In this document: piece after piece, positions 53,577 through 64,000 of the stretch
Layout: each line of letters opens with the position of its first letter
Numbering within the stretch: the first letter of the stretch is position 1
NCBI GenBank assembly: GCA_032718475.1
Contig: JAUCBJ010006254.1
Coordinates: 1 to 64,000, forward strand
Direction of reading: 5' to 3'
Source of the DNA: Nemertoderma westbladi
Taxonomy: Eukaryota; Xenacoelomorpha; Nemertodermatida; Nemertodermatidae
Length of the DNA stretch: 64,000 bases
The notes under the pieces: model-generated
What the model was told of the DNA's origin: nothing
Databases searched by the model: none
What the model saw: the letters and a program-made list of their open reading frames with translations, nothing else
Program-made: the position numbers and the translations under genes

Positions 53577-54785
53577 CTCCCTCGAAACACTACGTGGATC
53601 GATCAATCACTAACCTCAGGAAAAACTCCATATCTCCGTCGGTGTTTCAAAAGCAAAGATTTCTGGTAAGATATTAGTCACAAATACTTTATTACTAAAA
53701 TGATAACTTCTCAAATAAAATATTACTTTCAGGGTAAATTCATAATGACTACATTAAGCACAAACTCAGCACAAACAATAAAATTCGTAATGAAAAAAAA
53801 AGGTAATCTTGCATTAGAATATAAGATAACAAACCTGCACATCCGTGCGACATAGGTATCGCATTATAAGTATAATGCAGAGGCTCAATTGATTTGCATA
53901 AAACAATGCAGACACAATGACTGCAATGATGTCGCATAAACTAGACTAGAATAGTTGGAAATAAGTAGATGAATCCAAGGATTCATCTTTATTAAAATCG
54001 TTGTTTTAACAGCTATAGTATTAAATTGCACCCACAATTAATTAATTAACACATAAATTACCTATGTATTCGTGGGTAATCCATTACAATTGACACGTAG
54101 CTAATTGTTGAAACTCAAAGCCGAGTTTCCGCAGCGGAAAAATAAAATAAAAATAAATTTAGTATCCAATAAAATAAAAAGTATAATATGGATATATTAT
54201 GAATACTTATTCCAATATTAATAGAAGTATTATAGAGATTTATAGTTCCTAATATTATCAATTAAACTGGGTAATTAACAAATATCTAACCAACTATTTA
54301 ACATTGCAGGGCAATTATTTATACCAACAAAATATAAAAGCAATTATATTATAAAATATCAATCGAGTTCGCGAGCTGCAAACCAATTCAGTCAGAAGGA
54401 GAGGTGTCTGAGTTCGAGTTCGAGCATCGCAAATAAATAAAAAAGAACAATAAATATACACCAACCAATTAGTAATAGTTAGAAGCGAAAATCAATATGT
54501 CGCAGTGAAAGTTTATTCGACACGGGAACCAAACTTAGAACTTCTGCTAGAGTAAATCGAAACATCCATCATGTATTTACTCGTTCTTTCGGAATATTAT
54601 TGTTCAATATTTAACTGGTTTCTTTACGCAACGTGTTTGTAAATGTTTGGGTGTGGTGCGGCCCATCAGGCGGTAGAGTAGCTACTGTTGGCGGCTCACG
54701 CACCAACAAATACAGCACACAATCGGGATAAATATAAAACAACAAGGAGATAATTACTCTAGACAGACAGACAGGAACAGCGGCG
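53577..54785. other. Non-coding region between satellite and the TBC1D15-like gene
   Basis: AT-rich, with no recognised repeat. On the minus strand it would include the 3' UTR of the TBC1D15-like gene. I see no gene in it. Confidence 0.5.
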
Positions 54786-56854
54786 TCACAGGGTGTGTTC
54801 GTCCAATCCTAGACTGGCTGCACCCCCGACTAGAGCGTTAACAACATCGTCGTCGTCATCGTTACCGGATGAGGGGTTGTCAGACTCGGATTGCGGTTCG
54901 TCGAGATCTTCCAAGGAGAAGTGGAGGATCTCCTTAATGACGACGGGGAGGTTGTGAGACTGTTGTTGTAGCTGGAGGAAGAGGGACTCGGCCTTAACGA
55001 GAATCGATTCCACATCCAGCCTCATCGAGAGCTCGTTAATGTGTTTGAGAATCTCGTTGAAACCATAGTTCTTGGAGATCATGGTGTCCTTCTCCTGCAG
55101 GAGTATAGCCAACGAGAACAAAAGATGGAAGTTCTTACAGGGTAAGTCGGTGAATAAGACTTCCCATAGGAGCATCGTGTCCGGGAAAGAGAACTCCCGC
55201 TTAAATAGGATGAGGAGCCATCGGAAACAGAAGAAGAGGTTGGAGGACTCCTTGCGTTCCAGGTAGTCGTAGAGGGCGGGGTCGATGTGGTTGATCAGCA
55301 GGTTGAGTTGGTCCAACTGGGTCCGCATTCCGGTCTGGTCGATCTCGAAGTTCCGATGTATCCGCTCCATCAGTCCCACGAAGCACCAGAAGGTGTCCAC
55401 CTCCTCGCGTTGCACCACTAGGATCACGCTGAGGAGGTCCGACATGCCCTGCACGTAGCCGAGGTCGAAGTCGTACATACAGTAGGTCATTAGGACGTCG
55501 TGGAGGGTGGCGAGGTTGGGTGAGTTCTCCCCGGAGTAGTGCGAGTGCGTGCGGTCCGTTCGCATCACGTCCTTCTCGATTAGGGACTTGCGCTCCCGAA
55601 TGTACTGGTTACGGTATTCCTGTTCTGGGGTCATCGACTTCCACTGCAGTTTCATCGAGTAGTAGAATTCCTGGAAGACGGAGATATAAGTAAAAAATAT
55701 GTCAAACCGTAACCAACATTTAGTTGTTTTGCTTAAAGCCTAATTGTTTATTCCTAACCCAATTACCCTGGAATCCGGGAGCTAAGGAATTACAATTATT
55801 TTCTAAAGAAGTTGAATTAAGAAAATAAACACATAATAATTACCTGTCGTTGTTTCACGTGTTCCTCCCGTTCCTTACCGACTACGTTCCAAGGAATGTA
55901 ACCGAGTAGGAACTTCCACCCCTCGTTCCTCGCGTCCTCCCGAAGTCCCCCTCGGAACACCGAGTCGAGAACGCGGGAACGATCCAGACCGGTGGCGGGA
56001 TTCGAGTACCTCATCCAGCGATCGAGCGAGATGGTGGGGCCCCGGACCACGTCGATGTCCGGACCCAGATCGAGGTCCGGACGGGAGACCAACTCGAACT
56101 CCTTGAGGTCGGGTGGGTTGGGGGGCGGTTCGAGAGGGAAGGCGGGGTCCCCTGTCTGCGGAGGAGAGCGATGAGTAGGCCCGCGTCCCCACACCAAGTC
56201 CTTAACTTTTGAGAACGAGGCGAGCGTGGCGGGAACGGGATCGTTAAAAAATCGCGTTACGAGGTTAGAGGAAGTATCGACGTCGAATAAACTCAACTCG
56301 TTGAAAGACTCCGAAAGAGCCTCCCGATTGTGTGGCGCTACGTTGAACAGCCGTCGGTCCTGGAACGATCTCTTCATGCTGACGTACTTCGCCATGCCTC
56401 GCATCATCTCGCGAGAACCGCCGTTGTGAAATGCGAATTCCGGAAGGGAAGATCCGTCTCGGAGGGTGAAGGTTAAACTAGCCCAACCCTGGGTTGGAGA
56501 GGATCTCTTAACACTCTTCAGATTGTTAAACCCGAATCTGACTATATTGTGGTCGTTCACGAGTTTCCTGTTGCTAAGAGGCCCGGGTGACACAGTGTCG
56601 CCTAGGTCGGACTTCTTAAAGGACATCGAGGTTACCATAGTCCAGTCCGCGGACGAAGGGGGTCCCGTAACCGTTACAACGTCACCGTAACCCGGGTCGA
56701 TCGAGTCATCCTCATCCTCGTAATCGGCTGAGAGCCAGACAACCAAAGGGCCGCGCTGGGAAGTCTCCTCGATCCGAATGCGGCCGCCCTGCAGAGAGTA
56801 CTGCGGCTGAGATTGGATGAAAACGCCGTCCTTCTCAAATACAACAGACATCAT
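54786..56854 (-). CDS. TBC1D15: TBC1D15/17-like RabGAP (two exons)
   Basis: Exon 1 is 55844-56854 and exon 2 is 54786-55670 on the minus strand. The 173-bp intron has donor CAG/GTAATT and acceptor TTCCAG, phase 0, giving 631 residues. TBC1D15 is a GTPase-activating protein, best known for Rab7 and for acting at mitochondria-lysosome contacts with Fis1. The N-terminal region shows the family's DWTMVTSMSFKK and LKSVKRSSPTQGWASLTF segments. The linker ends in WKFLLGYIPWN. The TBC domain contains the arginine-finger motif IEKDVMRTDRTH and the glutamine-finger motif YVQGMSDLL. Later it has FCFRWLLILFKREF and YGFNEILKHINELSM, which are close to TBC1D15/17. The C-terminus is acidic. I chose the first of two adjacent ATGs. 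TBC1D17 is the alternative name; invertebrates usually have one gene for both. Confidence 0.9.
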
Positions 56855-58106
56855 TTAAACATTATAACTTTAAATATCGATATTAAACTTTAATTAAACT
56901 ACTTTTACACTTCTTATTTCAGTATTTTTCGAATTATATAATCTGGGAGTCTGGTACCGTAAATTACTGAATTATGAATAATAGCTGTGCCCTACTGATT
57001 GGATAATTGTTTACTGTTGGTTAAGCTGGTAATCTGTACGGTACCGGTACTGATGACGTTGATGTATGAAGTATGTGCGTAGCACTGTCTGACTACTAAT
57101 GTTTGTACAACGATCAGTACACGAGATCAGTTATATCATCACAATGTAATTTTATTACACAAACATGACAGATGATAGGACCATTTAATCCAATATGTAA
57201 ATAATGCTGATATGGTTGCCACTTGCCAGACTTTTGGTTGCAGCACGTTGAGCAGGGCACACACGCAGAAATTAATCATCAGCTAAATTCGTAATTAGCC
57301 GAATAAAATTTTATAATTGTTATGATTACATTGGTAGTAACTCACTAAACACGAGTGCACATGGCTGTAAAATTGGCAGACTCGAGATGCTGCTATTACG
57401 TTGCTTACAGATTTGTTGAAAAATATTCCCAAAGTAAACACAATTAAATGTAACAAGACATTGATCAAGGTACATAGAGATTCCAAGTCCAACGTTTTGT
57501 ATTTTGTATTTAGAACTGTCTTTCACTAATTTTCAGGTATTTATTTGTTTTTGCTTTGAAAATGATTATTGTTTAATAAATCGAAACGTCAGCTGTTTTT
57601 TAGAATCTTTATTTCTCAAATCATGAAGTTTAAGCTATTTGCGCTGTTTATTGTTGCCTTAATAAGTCCAACGTTCTACCAACTTCGCCACTGCGACTGC
57701 GCCGTATGAAGCATTATAAAACTAAAACCACAACAACAACGGAGTGAATACTAGCGGTCTCCCTATGCGGACCTGAAACATCATAAAGTGGGAGTCAAAA
57801 TTTAGGAGGGAAATTTAAATTATTTTGATTTCAATAGGATACTTAATTTGCAATATCGCCGGGATGTTTGGAAGTACTTTATCTGTAGGTGTGTCGAGGC
57901 GCTATAAATACTCCGTTCCAGGGGTTGCAAATAACTTAACCTACAATTATTTTTTTTATTTACCTGGTGTCCATTCCCATGGATTCCAGCGTATGGCAAA
58001 GTTTTCGACTCAAAGACAAACCGTCAATGAGTTTATTTGGAGAGTTTCTTCAGGGCCTATTTTAAAATAATAAATTAGTTTATTCCAATTAAACCAAGAC
58101 CGTTAG
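56855..58106. other. Intergenic region upstream of the TBC1D15-like gene
   Basis: AT-rich with scattered ACCGGTA-type words. It should hold the TBC1D15-like promoter at its left edge. No further gene recognised. Confidence 0.45.
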
Positions 58107-58516
58107 GACCATTCCCGGGGTACGCAGCAAACTTCGCCCGCGTCTAATCTTGGCCCGGCCCGGAGCAATCTTCGCCCTCAAAATGGGCGTCTATCGCCCG
58201 GCGGAAACATTCGCCCGCGAGCAGCCTTCGCCCAATAAACAATTATTGTTTTGGTTAGAAAAAGCCGTCTCTGTAACCTGCTCCTTTCCCGCAATTAGTA
58301 ACACCATCGTTTATTGTTTTGGTTAGAAAAAGCCGTCTCTGTAACCTACTACATTCCCTCAATTTGTTACTAAAATGGTTACTAACACAAACTTATTGGG
58401 CGAAGGTTGCTCGCGGGCGAAGATTGCCTTGCGGGCTAAGGTTTTCCCCGAGCGAAGATTGGACCCGGGTGAAGGTTGTAGGCGGGCGAAGATTGCACCC
58501 AACCATTCCTGGGCCA
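58107..58516. mobile_element. Foldback element with GGGCGAAG-repeat arms and 68-bp core monomers
   Basis: The left arm (58107-58237) and right arm (58393-58516) are inverted relative to each other. The inner 29 bases of each arm match with one difference (TTATTGGGCGAAGG, then TGCTCGCGGGCGAA). Each arm repeats GCGGGCGAAGATTGC-like words. The core holds two 68-bp units with CTGTAACC at 58271 and 58339, the same monomer as the array at 2041-2720. Outer ends share an imperfect CCATTCC/GGAATGG. There is no coding capacity. Confidence 0.8.
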
Positions 58517-59184
58517 GGTAAGGCATGAAGGTGAGTGTAATTGCGTACCGCGGGATCCCTCAACCTGTACTGAGCGGCACCGATGCTGAAGCTGACCTAT
58601 CAGTATAAGAATTCTGTTACCGCCACCGCAATGCAATTAGAGAAAGCAATGTGTGATAATTTATCCCTATCCGCAACCTGGGAAACGGCCACAAAGAACT
58701 GTTTACTCTGCAAAGGGATTGGTCAATTACAGTCAGTAGGTCAATAAGTCTGTCAATCAGGTCATTAATATTTCTAAAAATTAAACAACAAACTGCGAAT
58801 GAATATAAATATGAATAACGAGCATAATCTCCTTACACTTTCCTATTTTTATATTTACAAATAATAATTATACATAGATTATAGATAGATAATAAATTAG
58901 TTCTCAAAATTAGTGACATAATTAATTACAATTAATAACATCTGACTTCATACAATCACATTTTAAATATATATTATAAATAATTTTAGATTTAAATTCG
59001 AAAGTTGAAACATTATTTCATTCGGTGGTTTAAACGTGACTCGTAACTTTATAAGATACTGATCACTTTATATTACAACTATATTCACATCATATTAAAA
59101 TGAATGTAAATATTTAAATTTTCACATAACATCGTGGGTATTCTATAGCTACTTAATAGCTTTAGTATAGTTAGGAGACATTAG
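58517..59184. other. Intergenic region, 3' of the AP5B1-like gene
   Basis: AT-rich and non-coding as far as I can see. On the minus strand it would include the AP5B1-like 3' UTR. Confidence 0.45.
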
Positions 59185-62022
59185 CTATGCTACTATAATA
59201 TCTTGAATATAATAATAAAATCTGGTTAATATTGGCCAATAATCTGTAGCCATCCGAAACACTGAATTATCTTTGTTCAAAAATATTTTGAGCAACAAAT
59301 TGTACTGCCCGGGTAACGCAATACCTACAAAGTACACCACAGATTCGGTGGCGATATCTGAGGACGGATCGGGGTGGGATTCATCCGTATGGGATGTCTT
59401 GCCTACGAGGAAACGTCCCAGATGGGTCAGCACATTGGGTTCGCTTACACTCCGTCCGTAGGGAACCACACAGACCGACTCCATAGACTGACCGCCCTCG
59501 GTGGCACACTGCTCGGAATCCGCCTCGATCCACTGCCACAACTCGTGGAACACCTGCGCGAGACCGCCGCAGGAGGGCTCCGCCAACGGAAGGAAGAGAT
59601 CCGACAAGGAAACCGCGACGGGAGGCATCGAGAAGCAGACCGTAGTGCCGCGTCTACTAGTAGCCGTGCACGCGCAGGCTATCTGCACCGGGACGGGGTA
59701 CGGAAGAACCAGAGAGATTCCCAGAGGTACCGGCGACTCGGAGAACCTAACGCTCGAAATAACTCGATCGTCTACTCGGCAATCCTCCCTGGATAAAACG
59801 AACTTCAACTCGACGCCGAATAATATTTGGAATTCCTCAATTTCCTTAAATACCGGGTTAAAAATCAATTGGCAATTCAATTCAAATTCCATAAATAAAT
59901 TTGATTCCTTAACGAATCTAAGATAGGAAGAAAGAATTGGGCTTTTAAACTCGGAATTTTCTTCCATTACGTTTAATCGACTCAAATCATCAACTTTGTT
60001 ATCAACTTTATTTATAAATAACAAAGAATCTTTTAATATTTTAAATTTGTTTTCTATTTCTTTTGCGTCGCTTCCGAGTTCGTAAAGATTCCGGGACACG
60101 ACGTTTGAGATATCCTCGGAATCCGACGAAAATGCTGCGACTTTTGGGCGGGAAAGGAGGAATATCTGTTTGTGGCAGAACTCCGCGCGATCTCTGACGT
60201 CATGATCGGGCCATCGGGTCGCTATCCGGAGGAGGAGTCGGGAGACGTCGTCCATCACCGGAAGCAGCCGGTACAACCGGATGAGTACCCGGAAAACCCG
60301 CAGTAACCGGCAACCGGAAGACCAGTCGGAATCCGAGATGAATTGATCCGTTAAAACGCGACGGAAAAAATCCAAAACTAATTTAGGGGTAACTTGGGAG
60401 CTCTCTAAAGCGACAACAAAAGCATCTATATGAAAGGGGAATCCCAAAGCGAAATCATTAGAATTGAGAGACACAATGTAATTAATATTACTCTTAATTA
60501 ATTCGTTTGCGATTTTATGTTTATTGTTTTTCCTGAGACTCTGCATGAGATGTAAAGCAAAGGGCGTAAAGGTACAGTTGAGTCGCGGTAAGTATTTAAT
60601 TATCGTTAGAAAATCCTTGACTACATAGCGAGAGTCGGTGGATTCATCGCCACACAGAATGCACAACTCCTCGTACAAACTGCTGCTCATCCAACCGGCA
60701 ACTCCAGAACAAACAGCGGTGAATATAAGCGCCAAACATTTAAGCGTTTGTTTCATATACTCGGCGCTGTTATTCGAGTGCAAAGCGACGAATGTTTCGG
60801 CTAAGAACAAATTATCGTTTAAGCGAATAGTTTTGGGCAGAACGTCCGCATTGGCGACTATCCAGGCCCAGACTAGTCGTCTGTGTGCCGCGGACAGCTC
60901 CTGCTGGTTCGAGTAGGTCTGTAGGAAAGCCCAACTCGATTCCACGTTCAAACTGCTCCACGAGATGTCGATTAAACACAAGTTGATCGCGGTTTTCAGG
61001 AAGGCCAAGTTATCCGAGGTGGACGCCTCGCTCAGCAGAGCGTCGAATCGCGTGCTGGACATGTCCGGGACGAAACGAAGAAGCGAAGTTACGCAATCCA
61101 TAACGAAACATATTGTCTCCGTGTTGGAACTCACCAAGTTCTCATTTATTACGTGAACGATGTTTCTCAAGGGTTTTAAATTTAGCCCAGAAGGAAGAAT
61201 TTGGTTTGTTTTCGATTCTGATTGGAAGTTAATAATATCTTCGGTGAATTTCGAAAGTTTAAAATGTTTCGAGGAATCGGATCCACCTCGACTACTGGTC
61301 AATGCATCGAGGCTTTGTTGGACACGAGACGAGTTCCTAGAGGAATGGAATTCGAGGGAGAATTTTATCACGGAATGATTTAAAACGTCGGCCAATAAAG
61401 TAATCAGGTGTTGCAGAACAATACAGTCTTCCTCCTCAGCTATCAGTCGGCAAATAAATGATACTTGGGGCGTCAGTGTAGACGGGTACGTCTCCTCGAA
61501 ACGCCGTAAACAATGGGCAGCCGAGCGTCGTAACAAAACAATACCTTGTTTGGTGGTGTCAGTCTGTCCCAAAGTGTCCAACAAAATCTGTCCGAATTTC
61601 TGAAACACTTTAGGATTGCAACGTTTGCGACATATAATCACGTTGGTTATACAATAAATAAAACGCGAAATAAACTTAGAGACGGATTCCTGTTTGCCTA
61701 TACCAACACTACTGCTATCGGATCGTTTTGATAGTTGCTCAACGATTACATTAACGAAGTTCTCCAAAATTCGCTCAAAATCATCCCCCCCACGAATAAA
61801 AGTATCGTCCTCTTGAACGATTTCAATCAGTTCCGTTTTAACATCCACACTGACATGCCGAGAAACTATTCCCTGGACAACATCGGGAGCTCTGAGCTTG
61901 GTCGCGTCGGTTATTGGTGTAGCCAACCCCGCGCCAATGTCGCCATTTTGGGACCTCCGATGTGACGCGATCTTAGTCTGCCAACAAACGTCTGAATCTT
62001 TGTTTACAACGTCCATCAGCAT
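59185..62022 (-). CDS. AP5B1: AP-5 complex subunit beta-1-like protein
   Basis: A single-exon frame of 945 residues; a second ATG two codons downstream (62016) is equally possible as start. AP5B1 is the large beta subunit of the AP-5 adaptor, which works with SPG11 and SPG15 on late endosomes and lysosomes. The N-terminal two thirds look like an all-helical solenoid with segments such as LLRRSAAHCLRRFEETYP and LQHLITLLADVL. Beta-adaptin-like signatures include ATRWPDHDVRDRAEFCHKQ at about residue 600. A low-complexity, acidic linker follows. The last ~250 residues are strand-rich (LVLPYPVPVQIACACT, then LSDLFLPLA), matching the C-terminal appendage. Length is slightly above vertebrate AP5B1 (about 880). 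The family is fast-evolving and I recognise it by overall pattern, so another adaptin-like large subunit remains possible. Confidence 0.65.
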   Translation of the reverse strand: MLMDVVNKDSDVCWQTKIASHRRSQNGDIGAGLATPITDATKLRAPDVVQGIVSRHVSVDVKTELIEIVQEDDTFIRGGDDFERILENFVNVIVEQLSKRSDSSSVGIGKQESVSKFISRFIYCITNVIICRKRCNPKVFQKFGQILLDTLGQTDTTKQGIVLLRRSAAHCLRRFEETYPSTLTPQVSFICRLIAEEEDCIVLQHLITLLADVLNHSVIKFSLEFHSSRNSSRVQQSLDALTSSRGGSDSSKHFKLSKFTEDIINFQSESKTNQILPSGLNLKPLRNIVHVINENLVSSNTETICFVMDCVTSLLRFVPDMSSTRFDALLSEASTSDNLAFLKTAINLCLIDISWSSLNVESSWAFLQTYSNQQELSAAHRRLVWAWIVANADVLPKTIRLNDNLFLAETFVALHSNNSAEYMKQTLKCLALIFTAVCSGVAGWMSSSLYEELCILCGDESTDSRYVVKDFLTIIKYLPRLNCTFTPFALHLMQSLRKNNKHKIANELIKSNINYIVSLNSNDFALGFPFHIDAFVVALESSQVTPKLVLDFFRRVLTDQFISDSDWSSGCRLLRVFRVLIRLYRLLPVMDDVSRLLLRIATRWPDHDVRDRAEFCHKQIFLLSRPKVAAFSSDSEDISNVVSRNLYELGSDAKEIENKFKILKDSLLFINKVDNKVDDLSRLNVMEENSEFKSPILSSYLRFVKESNLFMEFELNCQLIFNPVFKEIEEFQILFGVELKFVLSREDCRVDDRVISSVRFSESPVPLGISLVLPYPVPVQIACACTATSRRGTTVCFSMPPVAVSLSDLFLPLAEPSCGGLAQVFHELWQWIEADSEQCATEGGQSMESVCVVPYGRSVSEPNVLTHLGRFLVGKTSHTDESHPDPSSDIATESVVYFVGIALPGQYNLLLKIFLNKDNSVFRMATDYWPILTRFYYYIQDIIVA

Positions 62023-62671
62023 CGGTTTATAACTAACCGTGTAAATTCAATTATTTAGTTCAGCAGCAAATGGAGGGAACTGTAATCAAAATACATTGCA
62101 TACCATACCTGCGTTCATCTATTAGCAGCATACAGAGTAGGCCTACCGTAATCATAGTATAGACTGTGCTGTGCAGAAGGCTGGAAGGCCTAATGCAAAC
62201 TACAATGATAAGAATTATAACTTCCAGTTGTAAATAAGTACAGTAATACCGGTGTATATATTTAATTAATCCGCAACCAATTAAGGTCATTGGAACTATA
62301 TGATACTAGTAATGCACCGTACCCAAATAATTCTAATAATTTATTGCATTTTAATTAATTACTAACAATTTTTAATTCGACACAAATTTATATTTCACAA
62401 AAATTTTAAATCGCGCGTTTTTGGCTTCATTGATATATTGAGACAAATTGATCAGACCTACATTGCTACATTTAGAAGAAACAGTGAGTAATTAACGAAA
62501 CTTATACATAGAGGGAGAACTGTTTTATTGTAAACCTAAAAACTGTGCCCGAATATCAGAATAAGCATCACAACCTCATAAAAAGTGATATTCATCATCT
62601 ACCTCCTACCTAGAACAAAAAACGCAAACGATTATATCTGGAAATGTTGTACCATCTCCCAGATTCAATAC
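62023..62671. other. Non-coding region upstream of the AP5B1-like gene
   Basis: AT-rich. It should contain the AP5B1-like promoter on the minus strand. No other feature seen before the microsatellite. Confidence 0.45.
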
Positions 62672-62833
62672 TTAGCCGTCCGTCCGTCCGTCCGTCCGTC
62701 CGTCCGTCCGTCCGTCCGTCCGTCCGTCCGTCCGTCCGTCCGTCGTCCGTCCGCCGTCCGTCCGTCCGTCCGTCCGTCCGTCCGTCCGTCCGTCCGTCCG
62801 TCCGTCCGTCCGTCCGTCCGTCCGTCCGTCCGT
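62672..62833. repeat. (CCGT)n microsatellite
   Basis: About forty CCGT units with two short interruptions near 62744-62756. Frames reading through it (poly-RPSV on one strand, poly-TDGR on the other) are artefacts of the repeat. Confidence 0.98.
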
Positions 62834-62867
62834 TGCATAAGTTTATTAACATAAGTTTGTTAAGTGT

Positions 62868-63056
62868 ATCTGCTTTGGCCCGAATGCTTTAAGGAACTAC
62901 CCAGGGCATCTATGCCTTGCATCCTTAAATACTGTAGTATCTAAATGAGTATTGGAGTTTCCTTTGGGAGTTATAGTTCGGGGGGGACCGCACTGGAAGT
63001 CGTCAGACTTAGTGCGTAATCCCTGGCGTAACGGCCGAAGTAAACTTTACTTTACC
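62868..63056 (+). mobile_element. SINE tail, second copy of the 22.9-kb family
   Basis: CGAATGCTTT, CCTTGCATCCTTAAA and TAACGGCCGAAGTAAACTTT appear in the same order as at 23040-23130, with about 75 extra bases between the last two blocks. The tRNA-like head is missing and the CCGT repeat lies just upstream. The 22.9-kb copy may carry a deletion in this interval. Confidence 0.7.
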
Positions 63057-64000
63057 TTGAAAAAATCATTGTACTTTTGCTGAAGGGGGGGGGGGGGGGC
63101 GTGGGGCATCACTTTTTATAGGCCAAATTTGTAGATTTTTTCTGCAGAATTTCATGGTGATTCCGAATATGTCAGTTATTACTTCTTATCATGTTTCGTT
63201 TTACAGATATGACGATTTTACTATTGTATGTTTTCAAAAAAATTAAAATGAACAATATTTAACTGAAAAAATGTGCGAGGTTCCCCTACCTAGACAAACA
63301 TCTGCAAACGTCTACCTCAATGATTGCGGCAATAGAAAAATCCTTTCTCCGCTCCCTTATCACCGAATTTTGGGCTTCCCTAATTTCGCTTCGCCTACAT
63401 AACACCTCAGAGTAGACTCCATTAAAGGCTTGCAGACCAACATACCTCTCGTACTGATCCTCTATATTTGGCGAGAGCTCTCTCCATATAGGCCACCCAG
63501 GCGTGTCAGCCTCAACTCAGGAATTCCATCCCAGACTTAACTGAAACACGGGAAAGGTGATGTTTTAGAGCGTTTTAGAACAGGAAAGGTGAGATTTCGA
63601 CGCAATCTAAATTCATCCTCCAGGGGAAAATTGAATTCAAATGACAGAATTCAAGTAACACCTGATTTTTCTTCAGCAACAAGTATCACATCGTGTGGGT
63701 AGTCCAGCTCCAGAAACAAGTTACTCCGTGTGAGGGGAGCCTATAATACTCATATCTCAGGAACTGTAATTAGTGTAATTATGATCCAAATTTTACAAGT
63801 TTATAAACATATTTCATTTGGAATCCTTGCAACTTATATTCGTCCTGTCGACACCCCTGCCATTTTATATACCTGTCATTTTTTAGTGTTTTTTAGTGCT
63901 TTTTTGATATTGATGAATGTTCTAGAATATTAGTAGATATGTTTTTTTTATGGTAGCCAGTGTTTTTTTTACTAGCTAGCATTTTTTGGAATTTAAAAAA
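63057..64000. other. Non-coding right end of the window
   Basis: Contains a run of 14 G residues at 63086-63099 and otherwise unremarkable sequence. No gene or known repeat recognised. The short frame near 63730 has no supporting features. Confidence 0.45.

Noticed and set aside
57640-57720. tRNA gene on the minus strand
   Set aside because: TCCAACGTTCTACC looks faintly tRNA-like but A- and B-box spacing and stems do not fit.
59273-61965. Plus-strand frames opposite the AP5B1-like gene
   Set aside because: They are short antisense shadows of the 945-codon minus-strand frame without motifs.
62585-62892. 80-90 codon frames on both strands (RPSV and TDGR repeats)
   Set aside because: They are translations of the CCGT microsatellite.

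Overview
This window is an AT-rich piece of an invertebrate metazoan genome; I cannot name the species. A metazoan source is indicated by an ankyrin/SOCS-box protein, a BEL/Pao-type LTR retrotransposon (an animal-restricted group), a TBC1D15-type RabGAP with a spliceosomal intron, an AP-5 beta subunit and an XRCC2-like recombinase paralogue. The coding genes have very few introns. Most of the window is repetitive DNA.

Layout. 0.7-4.9 kb: a small three-exon gene (my model) for a tail-anchored protein of unknown function, with three minisatellite or tandem blocks in its last intron. 5.6-6.8 kb: one plus-strand copy of a 1.27-kb element with hairpins at both ends, which I read as a Helentron-like non-autonomous element (HINE). 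6.9-7.2 kb: a small inverted-repeat element. 7.9-8.7 kb: XRCC2-like gene. 9.2-11.1 kb: two-exon secreted, Cys-rich EGF-like, probably GPI-anchored protein. 11.6-20.1 kb: six minus-strand HINE copies in a head-to-tail cluster. The last copy lies inside the endonuclease-coding part of a 5'-truncated LINE (18.7-22.8 kb) that is bounded by a 13-bp target-site duplication. 22.9-24 kb: a tRNA-derived SINE and a 314-bp inverted-repeat element carrying a hammerhead-ribozyme core between Pol III A- and B-box-like motifs. 24.5-25.6 kb: ankyrin/SOCS-box gene.

26.1-53.6 kb: a 35-bp satellite (about 15 kb in total) split by a 12.4-kb LTR retrotransposon (27007-39432) with nearly identical LTRs and a 5-bp target duplication. 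The element encodes Gag and protease but has lost reverse transcriptase, RNase H catalytic domain and integrase. It carries an extra zinc-knuckle reading frame near its 3' end. 54.8-56.9 kb: TBC1D15-like gene on the minus strand. 58.1-58.5 kb: a foldback element. 59.2-62.0 kb: AP5B1-like gene on the minus strand. 62.7-63.1 kb: a CCGT microsatellite joined to a SINE tail. The rest is non-coding.

The main themes are nested transposition and unusual RNA or DNA structures inside repeats: a hammerhead core in an inverted-repeat element, a HINE that repeats a 14-bp RFX/X-box-like palindrome every ~150 bp, and a recently inserted non-autonomous retroelement with a novel accessory ORF. The host genes look like independent housekeeping or signalling genes; nothing suggests an operon. 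All assignments are by reading; no database search was possible.
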